64,000 nt of DNA from NCBI GenBank assembly GCA_965262845.1, contig CBDHFX010000002.1:1302001-1366000 (forward strand), read 5' to 3'. Made by a program: the position numbers and the translations under genes. Position 1 is the stretch's first letter. Each line of letters begins with the position of its first letter. The notes under the pieces were generated by a model. It did no database searches, had not been told where the DNA came from, and saw nothing but the letters and a program-made list of their open reading frames with translations. This DNA comes from ECT2AJA-044 sp965262845. GTDB lineage: Bacteria > Bacteroidota > Bacteroidia > Flavobacteriales > ECT2AJA-044. Positions 47,201 to 55,564 of the stretch are shown here, piece by piece.

Positions 47201-47716
47201 AAGCTGCAGATCAAGGCTCGAGTTCAGGACCAGGTCCTGCCGGTTTCCGACGGTAACGCCCCGGCTGATCGATCCGTTCTTATCGAGCCCCTCAAACGGC
47301 TCAAAAGGGGTCTGGCTGCCCGGGATCTCATAGTATCCGGGGGGGCGATTATCGAGCAGGCGAATATGCAGCAGGTTGGTATCTTTCCGCGCCTGCGTTT
47401 TACCGAGATCGTATGGCAAAACCGTATATCCGATCGTCAGCTGCCCGCTGTCCCCTGGGGCCACCCATAGCTTGCGGGTCCTGAAATCGAAGGAATAGCT
47501 GGCAGGCGGCAATGTTTCGCTTCCCGCCGTGAGGCGGAGTGAAGAAGGTACCACCGAAAGCGAGTCGAGCAGCAGGGAATCAACCGGCCACGGAATGGTC
47601 ATCAACCGCCGGTCGGGATCGTTAACCTGAGCCCACAAAAGCGTTAGCGACATCAGCAGCGCCAGTGTGAACGCCAGCTTCAGTGTCAAAAGCGAATGGA
47701 AACGCCAACCCCTCAT
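44279..47716 (-). CDS. Large outer-membrane protein with a SprA-like N-terminal part
   Basis: 1145 residues. The signal peptide ends at LLWAQ (about 30). Residues 150-240 read SISRGVTVGNRQDLVLNSSL, then LQLSGRLNENTYIRASITDD, then IELKNDRLGTIVAGDYE; this style recurs in the N-terminal part of SprA, the T9SS outer-membrane translocon, and in other large barrel proteins. The rest is a long series of aromatic-alternating strands ending in GSIQLKAFF, so a big barrel is likely. It is much shorter than SprA (over 2000 residues), so it is a related protein rather than SprA itself. Its partner and cargo are unknown. Divergent from the OmpA lipoprotein. Confidence 0.68.
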   Translation of the reverse strand: MRGWRFHSLLTLKLAFTLALLMSLTLLWAQVNDPDRRLMTIPWPVDSLLLDSLSVVPSSLRLTAGSETLPPASYSFDFRTRKLWVAPGDSGQLTIGYTVLPYDLGKTQARKDTNLLHIRLLDNRPPGYYEIPGSQTPFEPFEGLDKNGSISRGVTVGNRQDLVLNSSLDLQLSGRLNENTYIRASITDDNVPIQADGYTQQLREFDRAYIELKNDRLGTIVAGDYEVTADRFRFMPWYKKLSGATFRRHYNDPGIEVRASAALSRGQFARNYFFGIEGNQGPYKLVGANNEQFIIIVSGSERVYIDGQPMTRGQNHDYVIDYNSGEITFTALQQITNVRRIVVEFQYTDQSYARSLLEGEVAKTKGPWQWAAGIYSEQDARNQNLQQDLSDEDKQHLSVIGDNLQAAVIRAIDSVGYSEGKIRYALIDSLGYDSVLVYSTDPARALYRATFSNVGQGNGDYILSDAAVNGRVFQWVPPDGGIRQGQYAPIRKVITPRKLQLTSGGLSYNKTGGRIGTQLTVSRYDPNTFSELDSDDDVGTAVNVFADKKWTSGWETGIDYEYVQDRFRPIQRFRSVEFQRDWNLSDTLADGDQHYVTTRAGYRKQNLGGFTYALQFLADGPDYAAVRNNLLGDVDYRGTLVQVQASWLESDVEGAGQRFIRQKTHYRQYWKWLKFGVQSESEFNEKQNAGTDSLQSGSYRFEQWEFFVGNNDSLANGLGFTYFNRSDYAPGGESLRLATLANAFTLDSRARIAQTGNIKAGFTYRLLKNSSDSLDPQDRTLTGRFQYRQRLFKNAVDITTFYESGSGQEARREFAYIEVASGQGLYAWVDYNGDGIQQLSEFEIAQFPSDARYVRVFQQSNQYVRTNFNKFSQVLMLDPAAIWRNKDGIQKALSKFSVQIIYNTERKTQSDNLAESLNPFRAIEFDGSLIALDQGWRNSLFFQRSKASFGADYTFTQNQSRNLVSYGFESQRTLEHQFQWRWMLFQNWIWNSQAGTRNRVNGSEGFNARSYNFTEQRTEQKITFQPGRQWKLSFIASYRISLNDSELAEELAAFDTGLEFNYNLAAKALISVTLNLIRNNYSGEANTPVAYAMLEGLQPGQNATWNATLQSNIARHLQLNLLYDGRTSETVPVTHTGSIQLKAFF
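46275..46288 (+). repeat. Hairpin repeat copy 14
   Basis: ATC then CCGCC-GTCA-GGCGG. Encodes VPPDGG in the large outer-membrane protein. Confidence 0.5.
47524..47537 (+). repeat. Hairpin repeat copy 15
   Basis: TTC then CCGCC-GTGA-GGCGG. Encodes RLTAG in the large outer-membrane protein. Confidence 0.7.
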
Positions 47717-47785
47717 AGGCGGTTTATTAACGACAGATTGTTGGTTTTGTTAAGTGCCTGCTAAAAAACAAACGTTTCCATCACT

Positions 47786-47793
47786 TATCTTAG
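47786..47793 (+). promoter_or_regulatory. -7-like box of the OmpA lipoprotein gene
   Basis: TATCTTAG, one base off TAnnTTTG, 17 bp before the ATG at 47811. The same octamer precedes the threonine dehydrogenase gene. Confidence 0.4.
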
Positions 47794-47810
47794 CCGCAAA
47801 ATAAGGTGCC

Positions 47811-48785
47811 ATGAAGAAGTTTTTATTGTTTTTGATCGTTTCCGGCCTCGCGGCCGGATGCGTTCCGATCAGGAAATTCAAAGAGTTACAGACCAGCTAC
47901 GATCAGAGCCAGGAAGAGTTGGCCCGGTTGAAGATGCAAAATTCGGAGTTCTCGATGACCCTGAAGGAAATTGAGGCCGGGCGCAATCGGTTGTTGAGAT
48001 CAGTAAAAGCCCTGGAAGCAGATACTACGTCCAGGGGAAAGCAGCTCCGGGTACTGAAACGCAGCTATCAGGAGCTGAACGATAGCTATGAGCTGCTGAT
48101 CGAGAACAACAGCTCGCTGATCGCACGGAATGCGGAGGAAAACCGACGCCTGCTGGAAGAGATGCAGGTGCTGGAAGCCAAACTGCAAGGCAAAGAGGAT
48201 TCGCTTCGACTACGGGCCGGGGAAATGGACAGGATCTCAAATGCCCTGATGGCACGTGAGGCGAAGGTGAACGAATTACAGCGGATGCTAACCGAGAAGG
48301 ATTCGGCTACCGAAGCGCTGCGAAAGAACGTGGCGAACGCATTACTTGGATTCAGGGGCAAAGGTGTAAACGTGGAGGAGAAAGACGGACGCGTCTACGT
48401 GACCCTGGACAACAGTCTGCTGTTCGGATCGGGCAAGTGGGAGGTGGAAGCGGAAGGTATCCGGGCACTGGATCAGCTGGCGACCGTGCTGGCAGAAAAT
48501 CCGGATATAAACATCCTGATCGAAGGTCATACCGACGACGACCAGTACTACGGCGGGCAGGTGATCAGGGATAACTGGGATCTCAGTGTGATGCGGGCAA
48601 CCAGCGTGGTCAGGATCCTGACCAGGAATAAAGGGGTGGATCCGACCCGTGTGACCGCGGCCGGAAGATCGGAATATATTCCGATCGCTTCGAATGAGTC
48701 TGACGGGGGAAAAGCAAAGAACCGTCGGATCGAGATCATTCTGATCCCGGACTATCAGGCGCTGCTCAACCTCATCAACGAGTAA
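47811..48785 (+). CDS. OmpA-family peptidoglycan-binding lipoprotein
   Basis: 324 residues. Signal peptide with lipobox SGLAAGC (Cys about 17). Residues about 25-180 form a long coiled coil. The C-terminal OmpA domain (about 200-320) includes ILIEGHTDDDQYYG and RVTAAGRSEYIPIASN, the usual peptidoglycan-binding pattern with the Asp and Arg residues (GHTDD, NRRIEI). It likely ties the outer membrane to the cell wall. The lipobox is encoded by a perfect hairpin repeat copy. Confidence 0.9.
   Translation: MKKFLLFLIVSGLAAGCVPIRKFKELQTSYDQSQEELARLKMQNSEFSMTLKEIEAGRNRLLRSVKALEADTTSRGKQLRVLKRSYQELNDSYELLIENNSSLIARNAEENRRLLEEMQVLEAKLQGKEDSLRLRAGEMDRISNALMAREAKVNELQRMLTEKDSATEALRKNVANALLGFRGKGVNVEEKDGRVYVTLDNSLLFGSGKWEVEAEGIRALDQLATVLAENPDINILIEGHTDDDQYYGGQVIRDNWDLSVMRATSVVRILTRNKGVDPTRVTAAGRSEYIPIASNESDGGKAKNRRIEIILIPDYQALLNLINE
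47841..47858 (-). repeat. Hairpin repeat copy 16 (in lipobox)
   Basis: TCCGGCC-TCGC-GGCCGGA, perfect 7-bp stem followed by TGC, the lipobox Cys codon of the OmpA lipoprotein. Confidence 0.82.
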
Positions 48786-48838
48786 GCCGGAATTATACAA
48801 AGATCGCAGTCCCGAAAAAACCGGGCACCTTGTTCATC

Positions 48839-48852
48839 GCGCCGTGAGGCGC
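48839..48852 (+). repeat. Hairpin repeat copy 17 (intergenic)
   Basis: TTCATC then GCGCC-GTGA-GGCGC, between the OmpA lipoprotein and the kinase. It lacks a T run, so it is not an obvious terminator. Confidence 0.68.
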
Positions 48853-48923
48853 AAAAGGAATAGCCATGAAGCTAAAGGCCAGCATCAGGAGTGTCAGCGA
48901 ATTTTTCCCCTCACTTTAGCGTA

Positions 48924-50201
48924 GTGAAAAGTCGGCAGATACAGATGGTGGTGCTCCTCGGGGCACTTTCGATCATTGGGATCATTTCGGCCCAGGTGTT
49001 TTGGGTGCAGAAGGCCTATGCCTTTGAGGAGCGGGAATTTAATCAAAAAGTGACCGGGGCGCTCACGACGGTGTCACATCAACTGGCGGAATTCAACGGG
49101 CACGAGCCGAATCGCGGGAACCCGGTGCGGCAGATGGAGGATGACTATTTCGTGGTGAATACGCAGGATTTCATCAACGAGCAGGTGCTGGAATATTACC
49201 TCTGTAAGGAGCTTGATCTTCAACATATCGATATCGGCTACGAATATGCGATCTATGACTGTAGTTCGGATCAGATGGTTTCGGGTGCCAAGGTGGAGAA
49301 ATCGGCCCGCCCGGTAAAGATCGATCCGGCCGATATGCCCAAGACCCGGGAGTACCTGTACTATTTCGGGGTCCGCTTTCCGACTAAGAATCAGTATTTG
49401 AGGGCTTCGCTGGGGCCCTGGACCTACGTCACGTTGCTGGTGTTCATAGCGACGATTTTCTTTAGCTACGCTATTTTTATTATTTTGCGGCAAAAGCGCT
49501 TAAGCGAGGTGCAACGCGATTTCATCAACAACATGACACATGAGTTCAAGACACCGATCAGCACGATCATGATCTCGAGCAAGGTGTTGAGTGAGGAGGA
49601 GATCAAGGAACAGCCTGAGCGACTCAAAAGCTATGCGAATATCATCGCCGACGAAGCCCAGCGTTTGAACACACAGGTGGAGAAAGTGCTGCAAGTGGCC
49701 AGGAGCGAGAAGGAGGAGCTGAGCCTGAAAAAGGAATGGCTTGATGTGCATGAGGTACTGGAAACGGCCGTGGATAAACTGAACCTGAAAAGCTACGGAA
49801 CTGATGCCAAAATTACTTCGGACCTGAAAGCCACCCGTCGGTTTATTGAAGCAGACAAGATCCATTTTATCAATGTGATCTGGAATTTACTCGACAACGC
49901 CGTGAAGTACAGTAGGGATCAGGTCGATATTTGTGTGCGCACTTCAGATGAAGACAAGTTATTGCGGATTTCGATCCAGGATACGGGTATCGGCATGGCG
50001 CCGGATCAACTCAGCAAGGTCTTTCATAAATTCTACCGGGTTCCGACGGGAAATCTGCATAACGTAAAGGGTTTCGGACTGGGACTTTACTACGTAAAAA
50101 ACATTGCTGCCGCGCACAAGTGGAAGCTGGATTGCGACAGTACAGAGGGTAAGGGCAGCAAGTTTAGCCTGCTCATTTCAGACGCTGAAACGAACCTATG
50201 A
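48924..50201 (+). CDS. Sensor histidine kinase
   Basis: About 425 residues from a GTG at 48924; the frame opens further upstream, with a GTG at 48891 possible, but the start at 48924 gives the usual short N-terminus before the first membrane segment. Two membrane segments (MVVLLGALSIIGIISAQVFW; about 165-190) bracket a periplasmic domain of about 130 residues. HisKA with phospho-acceptor His206 (MTHEFKTP), then the ATPase with N box (NLLDNAVKY), DTGIGM and GFGLGLYY. It acts with the overlapping response regulator; the signal is unknown. Confidence 0.92.
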   Translation: MKSRQIQMVVLLGALSIIGIISAQVFWVQKAYAFEEREFNQKVTGALTTVSHQLAEFNGHEPNRGNPVRQMEDDYFVVNTQDFINEQVLEYYLCKELDLQHIDIGYEYAIYDCSSDQMVSGAKVEKSARPVKIDPADMPKTREYLYYFGVRFPTKNQYLRASLGPWTYVTLLVFIATIFFSYAIFIILRQKRLSEVQRDFINNMTHEFKTPISTIMISSKVLSEEEIKEQPERLKSYANIIADEAQRLNTQVEKVLQVARSEKEELSLKKEWLDVHEVLETAVDKLNLKSYGTDAKITSDLKATRRFIEADKIHFINVIWNLLDNAVKYSRDQVDICVRTSDEDKLLRISIQDTGIGMAPDQLSKVFHKFYRVPTGNLHNVKGFGLGLYYVKNIAAAHKWKLDCDSTEGKGSKFSLLISDAETNL

Positions 50202-50893
50202 GTTATGTCGGAGCGCACATTCTATACGTGGAGGACGATGCCAATTTGAGTTTCGTCACAAAGGACAATCTGGAAAAACACGGTTTTAGGGTGACCCATT
50301 GTCCGGACGGGGAAACAGGGAGCAACTGTTTCAAAAAGGGATCCTACGATCTGTGCCTGCTTGATGCCATGATGCCGAAGATGGATGGATTCGCACTAGC
50401 GGAGGTCATTCGGTCGCAGAACAGAGATATCCCGATCATTTTCCTCACTGCCAAAAGCATGAAGGAAGACCGCCTGGCGGGGCTCCGTACGGGAGCCGAT
50501 GACTACCTCACCAAGCCCTTTAGTATTGAGGAGCTGATCCTGAAGATCGAAATGTTCCTCCGCCGCAGCAAGTACTCCGAACCGGCGAAGGAGGAGCAAA
50601 AGCAGTTCCGGATCGGTTCCTTCCACTTCAACTACGGAACCTATACCCTGGGCCGGGCTGGCGAAATGCAAAAACTCACACGGAAGGAAGCACAACTCCT
50701 GTACTATTTCTGCACACATCCAAACAAAGTGCTTAAGCGCGATGAGATCCTCCTGAAGATCTGGGGAGAAGATGATTACTTTTTAGGGCGCTCGCTGGAC
50801 GTTTTCATCTCACGCCTTCGCAAGTACCTCAAACCCGAGTCCAGGATCAGGATCGACAATGTGCACGGGGTGGGATTCGTTTTCAAGCTCTGA
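50198..50893 (+). CDS. OmpR/PhoB-family response regulator
   Basis: 231 residues. Receiver domain (about 7-122) with acidic pocket EDD (12-14), phospho-acceptor Asp56 (LLDAMMP), Thr in FLTAKS and Lys in YLTKPF. C-terminal winged helix (about 138-230) ends in RIRIDNVHGVGFVFKL. Overlaps the kinase stop by 4 bp, so the two are coupled. Targets unknown. Confidence 0.95.
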   Translation: MSYVGAHILYVEDDANLSFVTKDNLEKHGFRVTHCPDGETGSNCFKKGSYDLCLLDAMMPKMDGFALAEVIRSQNRDIPIIFLTAKSMKEDRLAGLRTGADDYLTKPFSIEELILKIEMFLRRSKYSEPAKEEQKQFRIGSFHFNYGTYTLGRAGEMQKLTRKEAQLLYYFCTHPNKVLKRDEILLKIWGEDDYFLGRSLDVFISRLRKYLKPESRIRIDNVHGVGFVFKL

Positions 50894-50926
50894 GCAAAAC
50901 GACCCTTATAAATGGCTTTTTTATAG

Positions 50927-52066
50927 CTACAGGGTCCCGCGCAATTTTTGCTCGCGCTCAATAGCTTCGAAAAGGGCCTTGAAGTTCCCTTTACCGAAAC
51001 TCCTGGCTCCCTTGCGCTGAATGATCTCGAAGAACAGGGTCGGCCGATCACTTACCGGCTTGGTGAAGAGCTGCAACAGGTAGCCCTCATCATCGCGGTC
51101 GATCAGGATACCGAGCTCTTTCAACAGCTCCAGATCCTCGTCGATCTCCCCTACCCGATCCAGTACGGTTTCGTAGTAGGTCCCCGGCACGCGCAGGAAC
51201 TCCACACCGCGATCATGAAGCTGGGTCACGGTTTCGATGATGTTATCCGTAGCTACCGCGATGTGCTGCACCCCAGCACTGTTATAGAAATCAAGATACT
51301 CCTCGATCTGCGACTTTTTCTTTCCTTTCGCCGGTTCGTTGATCGGGAATTTGATGCGTCCGTTACCGTTCGTCATCACCTTGCTCATCAAGGCGGTGTA
51401 TTCAGTTGAGATATCCTTGTCGTCGAAGGAAACGAGCTGCACAAAGCCCATCACCCTGGCATAGAATTCGACCCAGGTATTCATTTCGTTCCAGCCTACA
51501 TTCCCAACCATATGGTCAATATATTTCAGGCCGACCTCAGGGGCCACATAATCCGGCTGCCATTCCTCATATCCCGGCAGAAAAACGCCGTTGTACGCAC
51601 TTCGTTCAATAAAAATGTGTACGGTGTCGCCGTAGGTATGGATCCCGGAACGAACCACTTTTCCATGCTCATCTTCGATCGTTTCCGGCTCCATGAAACT
51701 CCTGGCGCCACGCCTGGTGGTTTCCTCCCATGATCTGGTGGCATCATCAACCCACAGGGCTATGGTCTTTACTCCCTCACCGTGCTTGCTCAAATGCTCG
51801 TTTATTGGTCCGCCCTCGCACAGCGGAGTCGTCAAAACCAAACGGATCCTGTCCTGTCCCAATACGTAGCTTGCGCGGTTCTTCAATCCGGTCTCCAGTC
51901 CACCATAGGCCACCGGCTGAAATCCAAAGGCATGCTGATAGTAGTGCGCCGCCTGTTTCGCATTGCCAACGTACAGTTCAACGTAATCCGTTCCGTTCAG
52001 CGGCAAAAAATCCTCTGCCTCGGGAAATACTTTTTTGAGTTTCAATGATGTCGTATCGGTTGTCAT
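50927..52066 (-). CDS. hppD: 4-hydroxyphenylpyruvate dioxygenase
   Basis: 379-residue non-heme Fe(II) dioxygenase converting 4-hydroxyphenylpyruvate to homogentisate in tyrosine breakdown. Two VOC folds; iron ligands are His in IDHMVGNV, His in QHIAVATDNI and Glu in LFFEIIQRKG, followed by the conserved FGKGNFKALFEAIEREQ helix. Normal length. It follows the homogentisate dioxygenase gene with a 97-bp gap that contains a hairpin repeat. Confidence 0.96.
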   Translation of the reverse strand: MTTDTTSLKLKKVFPEAEDFLPLNGTDYVELYVGNAKQAAHYYQHAFGFQPVAYGGLETGLKNRASYVLGQDRIRLVLTTPLCEGGPINEHLSKHGEGVKTIALWVDDATRSWEETTRRGARSFMEPETIEDEHGKVVRSGIHTYGDTVHIFIERSAYNGVFLPGYEEWQPDYVAPEVGLKYIDHMVGNVGWNEMNTWVEFYARVMGFVQLVSFDDKDISTEYTALMSKVMTNGNGRIKFPINEPAKGKKKSQIEEYLDFYNSAGVQHIAVATDNIIETVTQLHDRGVEFLRVPGTYYETVLDRVGEIDEDLELLKELGILIDRDDEGYLLQLFTKPVSDRPTLFFEIIQRKGARSFGKGNFKALFEAIEREQKLRGTL

Positions 52067-52111
52067 GGCTATTCCATTTAGTTCCTTAGATCCTGTTTTC
52101 CTTCCCCATTA

Positions 52112-52126
52112 CCGGCCTGCGGCCGG
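52112..52126 (-). repeat. Hairpin repeat copy 18 (intergenic)
   Basis: CCGGCC-TGC-GGCCGG between the two tyrosine-catabolism genes. On the minus strand CTCATCCGGCC with loop GCA. Confidence 0.75.
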
Positions 52127-52163
52127 ATGAGCCTGTTTGCCCTCCGTTTCCTGTTTTCCGTTT

Positions 52164-53324
52164 TCACTTCCCGATCCACGAATTCCAGTAGTCGCCATCA
52201 TCCAAAGCTAATGCATCTTTGGTGATCCACAAGGGCCTGAAGGTGTCGATCATCACCGCGAGTTCTTCGGTTTCGGTCTTACCAATACTCCGCTCATAGG
52301 CTCCCGGGTGCGGACCGTGTGGAATTCCTGCCGGATGCAGACTAATATATCCCTTATCGATATGGTTCCGGCTCATAAAGTCGCCGTCCACGTAGTACAA
52401 CACTTCATCACTGTCGATGTTGCTGTGGTTGTAGGGTGCCGGAATGGACTGCGGGTGATAGTCATACAGTCGCGGCACAAAACTGCATACCACAAAGGTA
52501 TCCGTTTCAAAGGTCTGATGCACGGGAGGTGGTTGATGCACGCGTCCTGTGATCGGCTCAAAATCGTGAATGCTAAAGGCATACGGATAATTGTATCCGT
52601 CCCAGCCCACTACGTCGAAAGGGTGCGATGCATAGGTCAGGGTATGTAAATGATGCTGTTTCCTTACCTTGATGATGAATTCACCCCTCTCTTCGTGCGT
52701 TTCCAGGTCCTGTGGACGGCGAATATCGCGTTCGCAGAACGGGCTATGCTCCAGCAATTGTCCAAAACTGTTTCGGTAGCGCTTTGGCGTGTACATCGGG
52801 CTATGGCTTTCAACAATGAACAAGCGGTTGTCCTCCGTGTCGAAATCGATCTGGTAGATCATCCCGCGAGGGATCAGGAGATAATCCCCATATGCAAACT
52901 TCAGATTGCCCACCAGGGTCCGGAGCGTTCCGGAGCCCTTATGAACAAAGATCAACTCGTCTGCATCGGCATTTTTGTAAAAATAATCGCGAAGCGATTC
53001 GCCCGGTGCGGCCAGGGAGATGTTCAGGTCCTGGTTCACCAGCACCGGTTTCCGACTCGTCAGGAAATCGGCCTCCGGTTTCAGGTTCCATCCTTTCAGC
53101 AAGCGGCTGGTCATGTTGTGCTTCACCGCTACGTCAGGTGTTACATCAACCGGCTCACCCACGGCAGACACCATGGTCGGACGCTCAACGTGGTACAAAA
53201 GGCTCGACATACCGATAAACCCGATCGTCCCAAACAGCTGTTCATAGTAGAGCGACCCGTCGTTTTTTTTGAAGACTGTATGTCGTTTGTGCGGGATCTT
53301 TCCCAATTGGTGGTAAATAGGCAT
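52164..53324 (-). CDS. hmgA: Homogentisate 1,2-dioxygenase
   Basis: 386-residue Fe(II) ring-cleaving dioxygenase opening homogentisate to maleylacetoacetate. Recognisable segments are GYNYPYAFSIHDFEPITGR, HQTFETDTFVVCSFVPR, and the iron-binding SDEVLYYVDGDF with HPAGIPHGPHPGAYE. The next steps (maleylacetoacetate isomerase, fumarylacetoacetase) are not in the window. Its ATG overlaps the trhO stop by one base (TAATG), so the gene order is trhO, hmgA, hppD. Confidence 0.94.
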   Translation of the reverse strand: MPIYHQLGKIPHKRHTVFKKNDGSLYYEQLFGTIGFIGMSSLLYHVERPTMVSAVGEPVDVTPDVAVKHNMTSRLLKGWNLKPEADFLTSRKPVLVNQDLNISLAAPGESLRDYFYKNADADELIFVHKGSGTLRTLVGNLKFAYGDYLLIPRGMIYQIDFDTEDNRLFIVESHSPMYTPKRYRNSFGQLLEHSPFCERDIRRPQDLETHEERGEFIIKVRKQHHLHTLTYASHPFDVVGWDGYNYPYAFSIHDFEPITGRVHQPPPVHQTFETDTFVVCSFVPRLYDYHPQSIPAPYNHSNIDSDEVLYYVDGDFMSRNHIDKGYISLHPAGIPHGPHPGAYERSIGKTETEELAVMIDTFRPLWITKDALALDDGDYWNSWIGK

Positions 53325-54379
53325 TATGCGTGTTTTTGTGCAGGCAAATGATCGAATTTACGGTGCGAGTGAAACCGGTGCCTCGTCCTTTGTCCCTTTC
53401 GCAACTCCTTTTGCTTTTCTTCCGGTAGCGCAGCCATCTCCGAGCAGGTATCCGAGCAGCAGCAGGCATACTCCGCTGCACACTCCTCACACTGAATAAA
53501 GAGCAGGTTACACATCTTGTTCGCACAGTTCACCTGTGTGTCACAAGGCTTACCGCATTGGTGACAGCAAGAGATCACTTCTTCCGAGATGCGCTCGCCC
53601 AAACGATCGTCGAACACGAAATTCTTTCCGCAGTATTTGTTTGGCAACTCCTCAAATTTCAACTGACGCATATAGTCGATAATTCCGCCGTGCAGCTGAT
53701 TCACATCCCTGAATCCGTGATGCTTCAGGTAGGCACTGGCCTTCTCGCACCGGATTCCCCCCGTGCAGTAAAGCAGCACCTTCCGATCCTCCCTGCCCCT
53801 GAGCTTTTCCAACACTTCCGGCAGCTCTTCCCTGTAGGTTTCCGCCTTCGGCGTGATTGCTCCCTCAAAGCGCCCCACTTCGCTTTCGTAGTGGTTTCGC
53901 ATATCAACCACAATAGTCCCCTGCTGGTCCAGTGCTTCATTCCATTCCCTGGCGCTCAGGTGGCGGCCGACGTTTGCCACGTCATATTCATCGTCTGCCA
54001 GCCCGTCTGCAACGATCTTCCTGCGTATCCTGATGATCAGCTTCAAAAAGCTGCGACCGTTCTCCTCTACGGCGATCTTGAACGGAATATGCCTGAACTC
54101 CGGAATGGCGTGCAATTCCTCTGCAAAGGCGTCCCACTCATATTCCGGTATGCTCATTTGCGCATTGATCCCCTCACGGGCGATGTAGATACGGCCCAGA
54201 CAGCGGCGGGCATCCCATTTCCGATACAACTCATCGCGCATCGCGACCAGATCCTCAATGATCACATAGCGATAAAACGAAACAGTAATGCGTTTAAAGT
54301 CCTCGGTATTTAGCCGTTCCTGCAGCTGCTCCCTGCTGAGTTTGTTACAAAGCCCGTTTTTACCTGAATTCGGATCCAT
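53324..54379 (-). CDS. trhO: tRNA uridine(34) hydroxylase TrhO (rhodanese-like)
   Basis: 351 residues. The N-terminal part (about 25-120) is the YceA/TrhO-type acylphosphatase-like domain (VSFYRYVIIED, GRIYIAREGINAQM). The rhodanese domain (about 140-245) has active-site Cys in LYCTGGIRCEKASAYL and an HGGIIDY segment. A Cys-rich C-terminal tail (CCHQCGKPCDTQVNCANKMC, CEECAAEYACCCS) probably binds zinc, as in long family members. TrhO makes 5-hydroxyuridine at the wobble position of several tRNAs. Confidence 0.9.
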   Translation of the reverse strand: MDPNSGKNGLCNKLSREQLQERLNTEDFKRITVSFYRYVIIEDLVAMRDELYRKWDARRCLGRIYIAREGINAQMSIPEYEWDAFAEELHAIPEFRHIPFKIAVEENGRSFLKLIIRIRRKIVADGLADDEYDVANVGRHLSAREWNEALDQQGTIVVDMRNHYESEVGRFEGAITPKAETYREELPEVLEKLRGREDRKVLLYCTGGIRCEKASAYLKHHGFRDVNQLHGGIIDYMRQLKFEELPNKYCGKNFVFDDRLGERISEEVISCCHQCGKPCDTQVNCANKMCNLLFIQCEECAAEYACCCSDTCSEMAALPEEKQKELRKGQRTRHRFHSHRKFDHLPAQKHA

Positions 54380-54451
54380 TTGTTTAACGCTACCTGCTCC
54401 AAAAGCAAAAATACGGAAATTAAAACGGGCTGCGAACTAACGGATATCGCA

Positions 54452-54459
54452 TATCTTAG
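54452..54459 (+). promoter_or_regulatory. -7-like box of the threonine dehydrogenase gene
   Basis: TATCTTAG, 23 bp before the ATG at 54483; same octamer as upstream of the OmpA lipoprotein gene. Confidence 0.4.
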
Positions 54460-54482
54460 CGTTCCACTACACGACACCTCTC

Positions 54483-55436
54483 ATGAGCAGGAATATTTTG
54501 GTGATCGGCGCGGCCGGGCAAATCGGCACGGAGCTCGTTATGGAACTGCGCAAGGAATATGGCAATGAAAATGTCGTCGCCGGCGATATTCGTCAGGCTC
54601 CGGACGAAATCACGGCCTCCGGCCCCTTCGTACCGATGGACGTTACCGACTGCGTCCAGCTTGAAGAGATCATTGAGCATCACGGGATCGGTATCGTCTA
54701 TCAAATGGCGGCCCTTCTCAGCGCCAGGGCCGAACAGGAACCTCAGCACGGATGGCAGCTGAACATGACCGGACTCCTGAACGTTCTCGAGCTCGCCCGT
54801 CAGGGTAGGATCCGGCAGGTTTACTGGCCTTCCAGTATCGCGGTTTTCGGTCCGGCCACCCCCAGGGTAAACACCCCGCAAACAACGGTCTGTGACCCGA
54901 TAACGGTCTACGGCATTTCGAAACTGGCCGGCGAACGCTGGTGCGAATACTACCATCAACGCTATGGGGTTGATGTCCGCAGTATCCGATACCCCGGGAT
55001 CATTTCGTGGAAATACAGGCCGAAGGGAGGGACGACGGATTACGCCGTGGAGATCTGCTACGATGCCCTCGGGAAAGGCTCCTATACTTCCTTCCTGGCG
55101 GAAGGAACAAGCCTTCCGATGATGTACATAGATGATGCTATTCGCGCCACGATGGAACTCATGAAGGCTCCATCCGAGGTGGTCGGGATCCGTTCCAGCT
55201 ACAACCTGGCTGCGATCAGTTTTGCTCCGGAGGAGATCGCTGCAGCCGTGGCCAGGGAAATTCCCGGATTCAAAATGAGCTATGAACCCGATTTCCGTCA
55301 GACTATTGCAAAAAGCTGGCCCTCCAGCATTGACGATTCCGAAGCCCGCAACCATTGGGGCTGGGCGCACGAATATGACCTCGACAAAATGACCCGGACC
55401 ATATTCCGCAACCTCAAAACAAAACCGGGCGTTTGA
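54483..55436 (+). CDS. L-threonine 3-dehydrogenase, SDR (epimerase-like) type
   Basis: 317 residues. The NAD-binding motif GAAGQIG (9-15), PSSIAVFGP, and the catalytic Tyr143-Lys147 pair (YGISK) show an extended SDR. The combination MDVTD, ALLSARAEQ, RYPGIISWKYRPKGGTTDYAVE and MYIDDAIRAT is characteristic of the NAD-dependent epimerase-type threonine dehydrogenase, which makes 2-amino-3-ketobutyrate. No kbl gene is in the window. Family match is strong; a gene symbol is withheld because the SDR type is not homologous to E. coli tdh. Confidence 0.9.
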   Translation: MSRNILVIGAAGQIGTELVMELRKEYGNENVVAGDIRQAPDEITASGPFVPMDVTDCVQLEEIIEHHGIGIVYQMAALLSARAEQEPQHGWQLNMTGLLNVLELARQGRIRQVYWPSSIAVFGPATPRVNTPQTTVCDPITVYGISKLAGERWCEYYHQRYGVDVRSIRYPGIISWKYRPKGGTTDYAVEICYDALGKGSYTSFLAEGTSLPMMYIDDAIRATMELMKAPSEVVGIRSSYNLAAISFAPEEIAAAVAREIPGFKMSYEPDFRQTIAKSWPSSIDDSEARNHWGWAHEYDLDKMTRTIFRNLKTKPGV

Positions 55437-55564
55437 ATGATCTGATCTTCCATCTTTTTTTGAAGACGTACATCATCAGCCAGATCAAAAAAGACTGAAA
55501 AAGTTATACAGGGAAACTCAACCGAACAGGTCGTATCCCGGTTCAGCTACAGGTTTGCGTACTT

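Noticed and set aside
50481..50497. GGCTCC...GGAGCC inverted repeat in the response regulator
   Set aside because: It encodes the conserved receiver motif GLRTGADDYL and lacks the flank and loop of the hairpin family, so it is probably chance.
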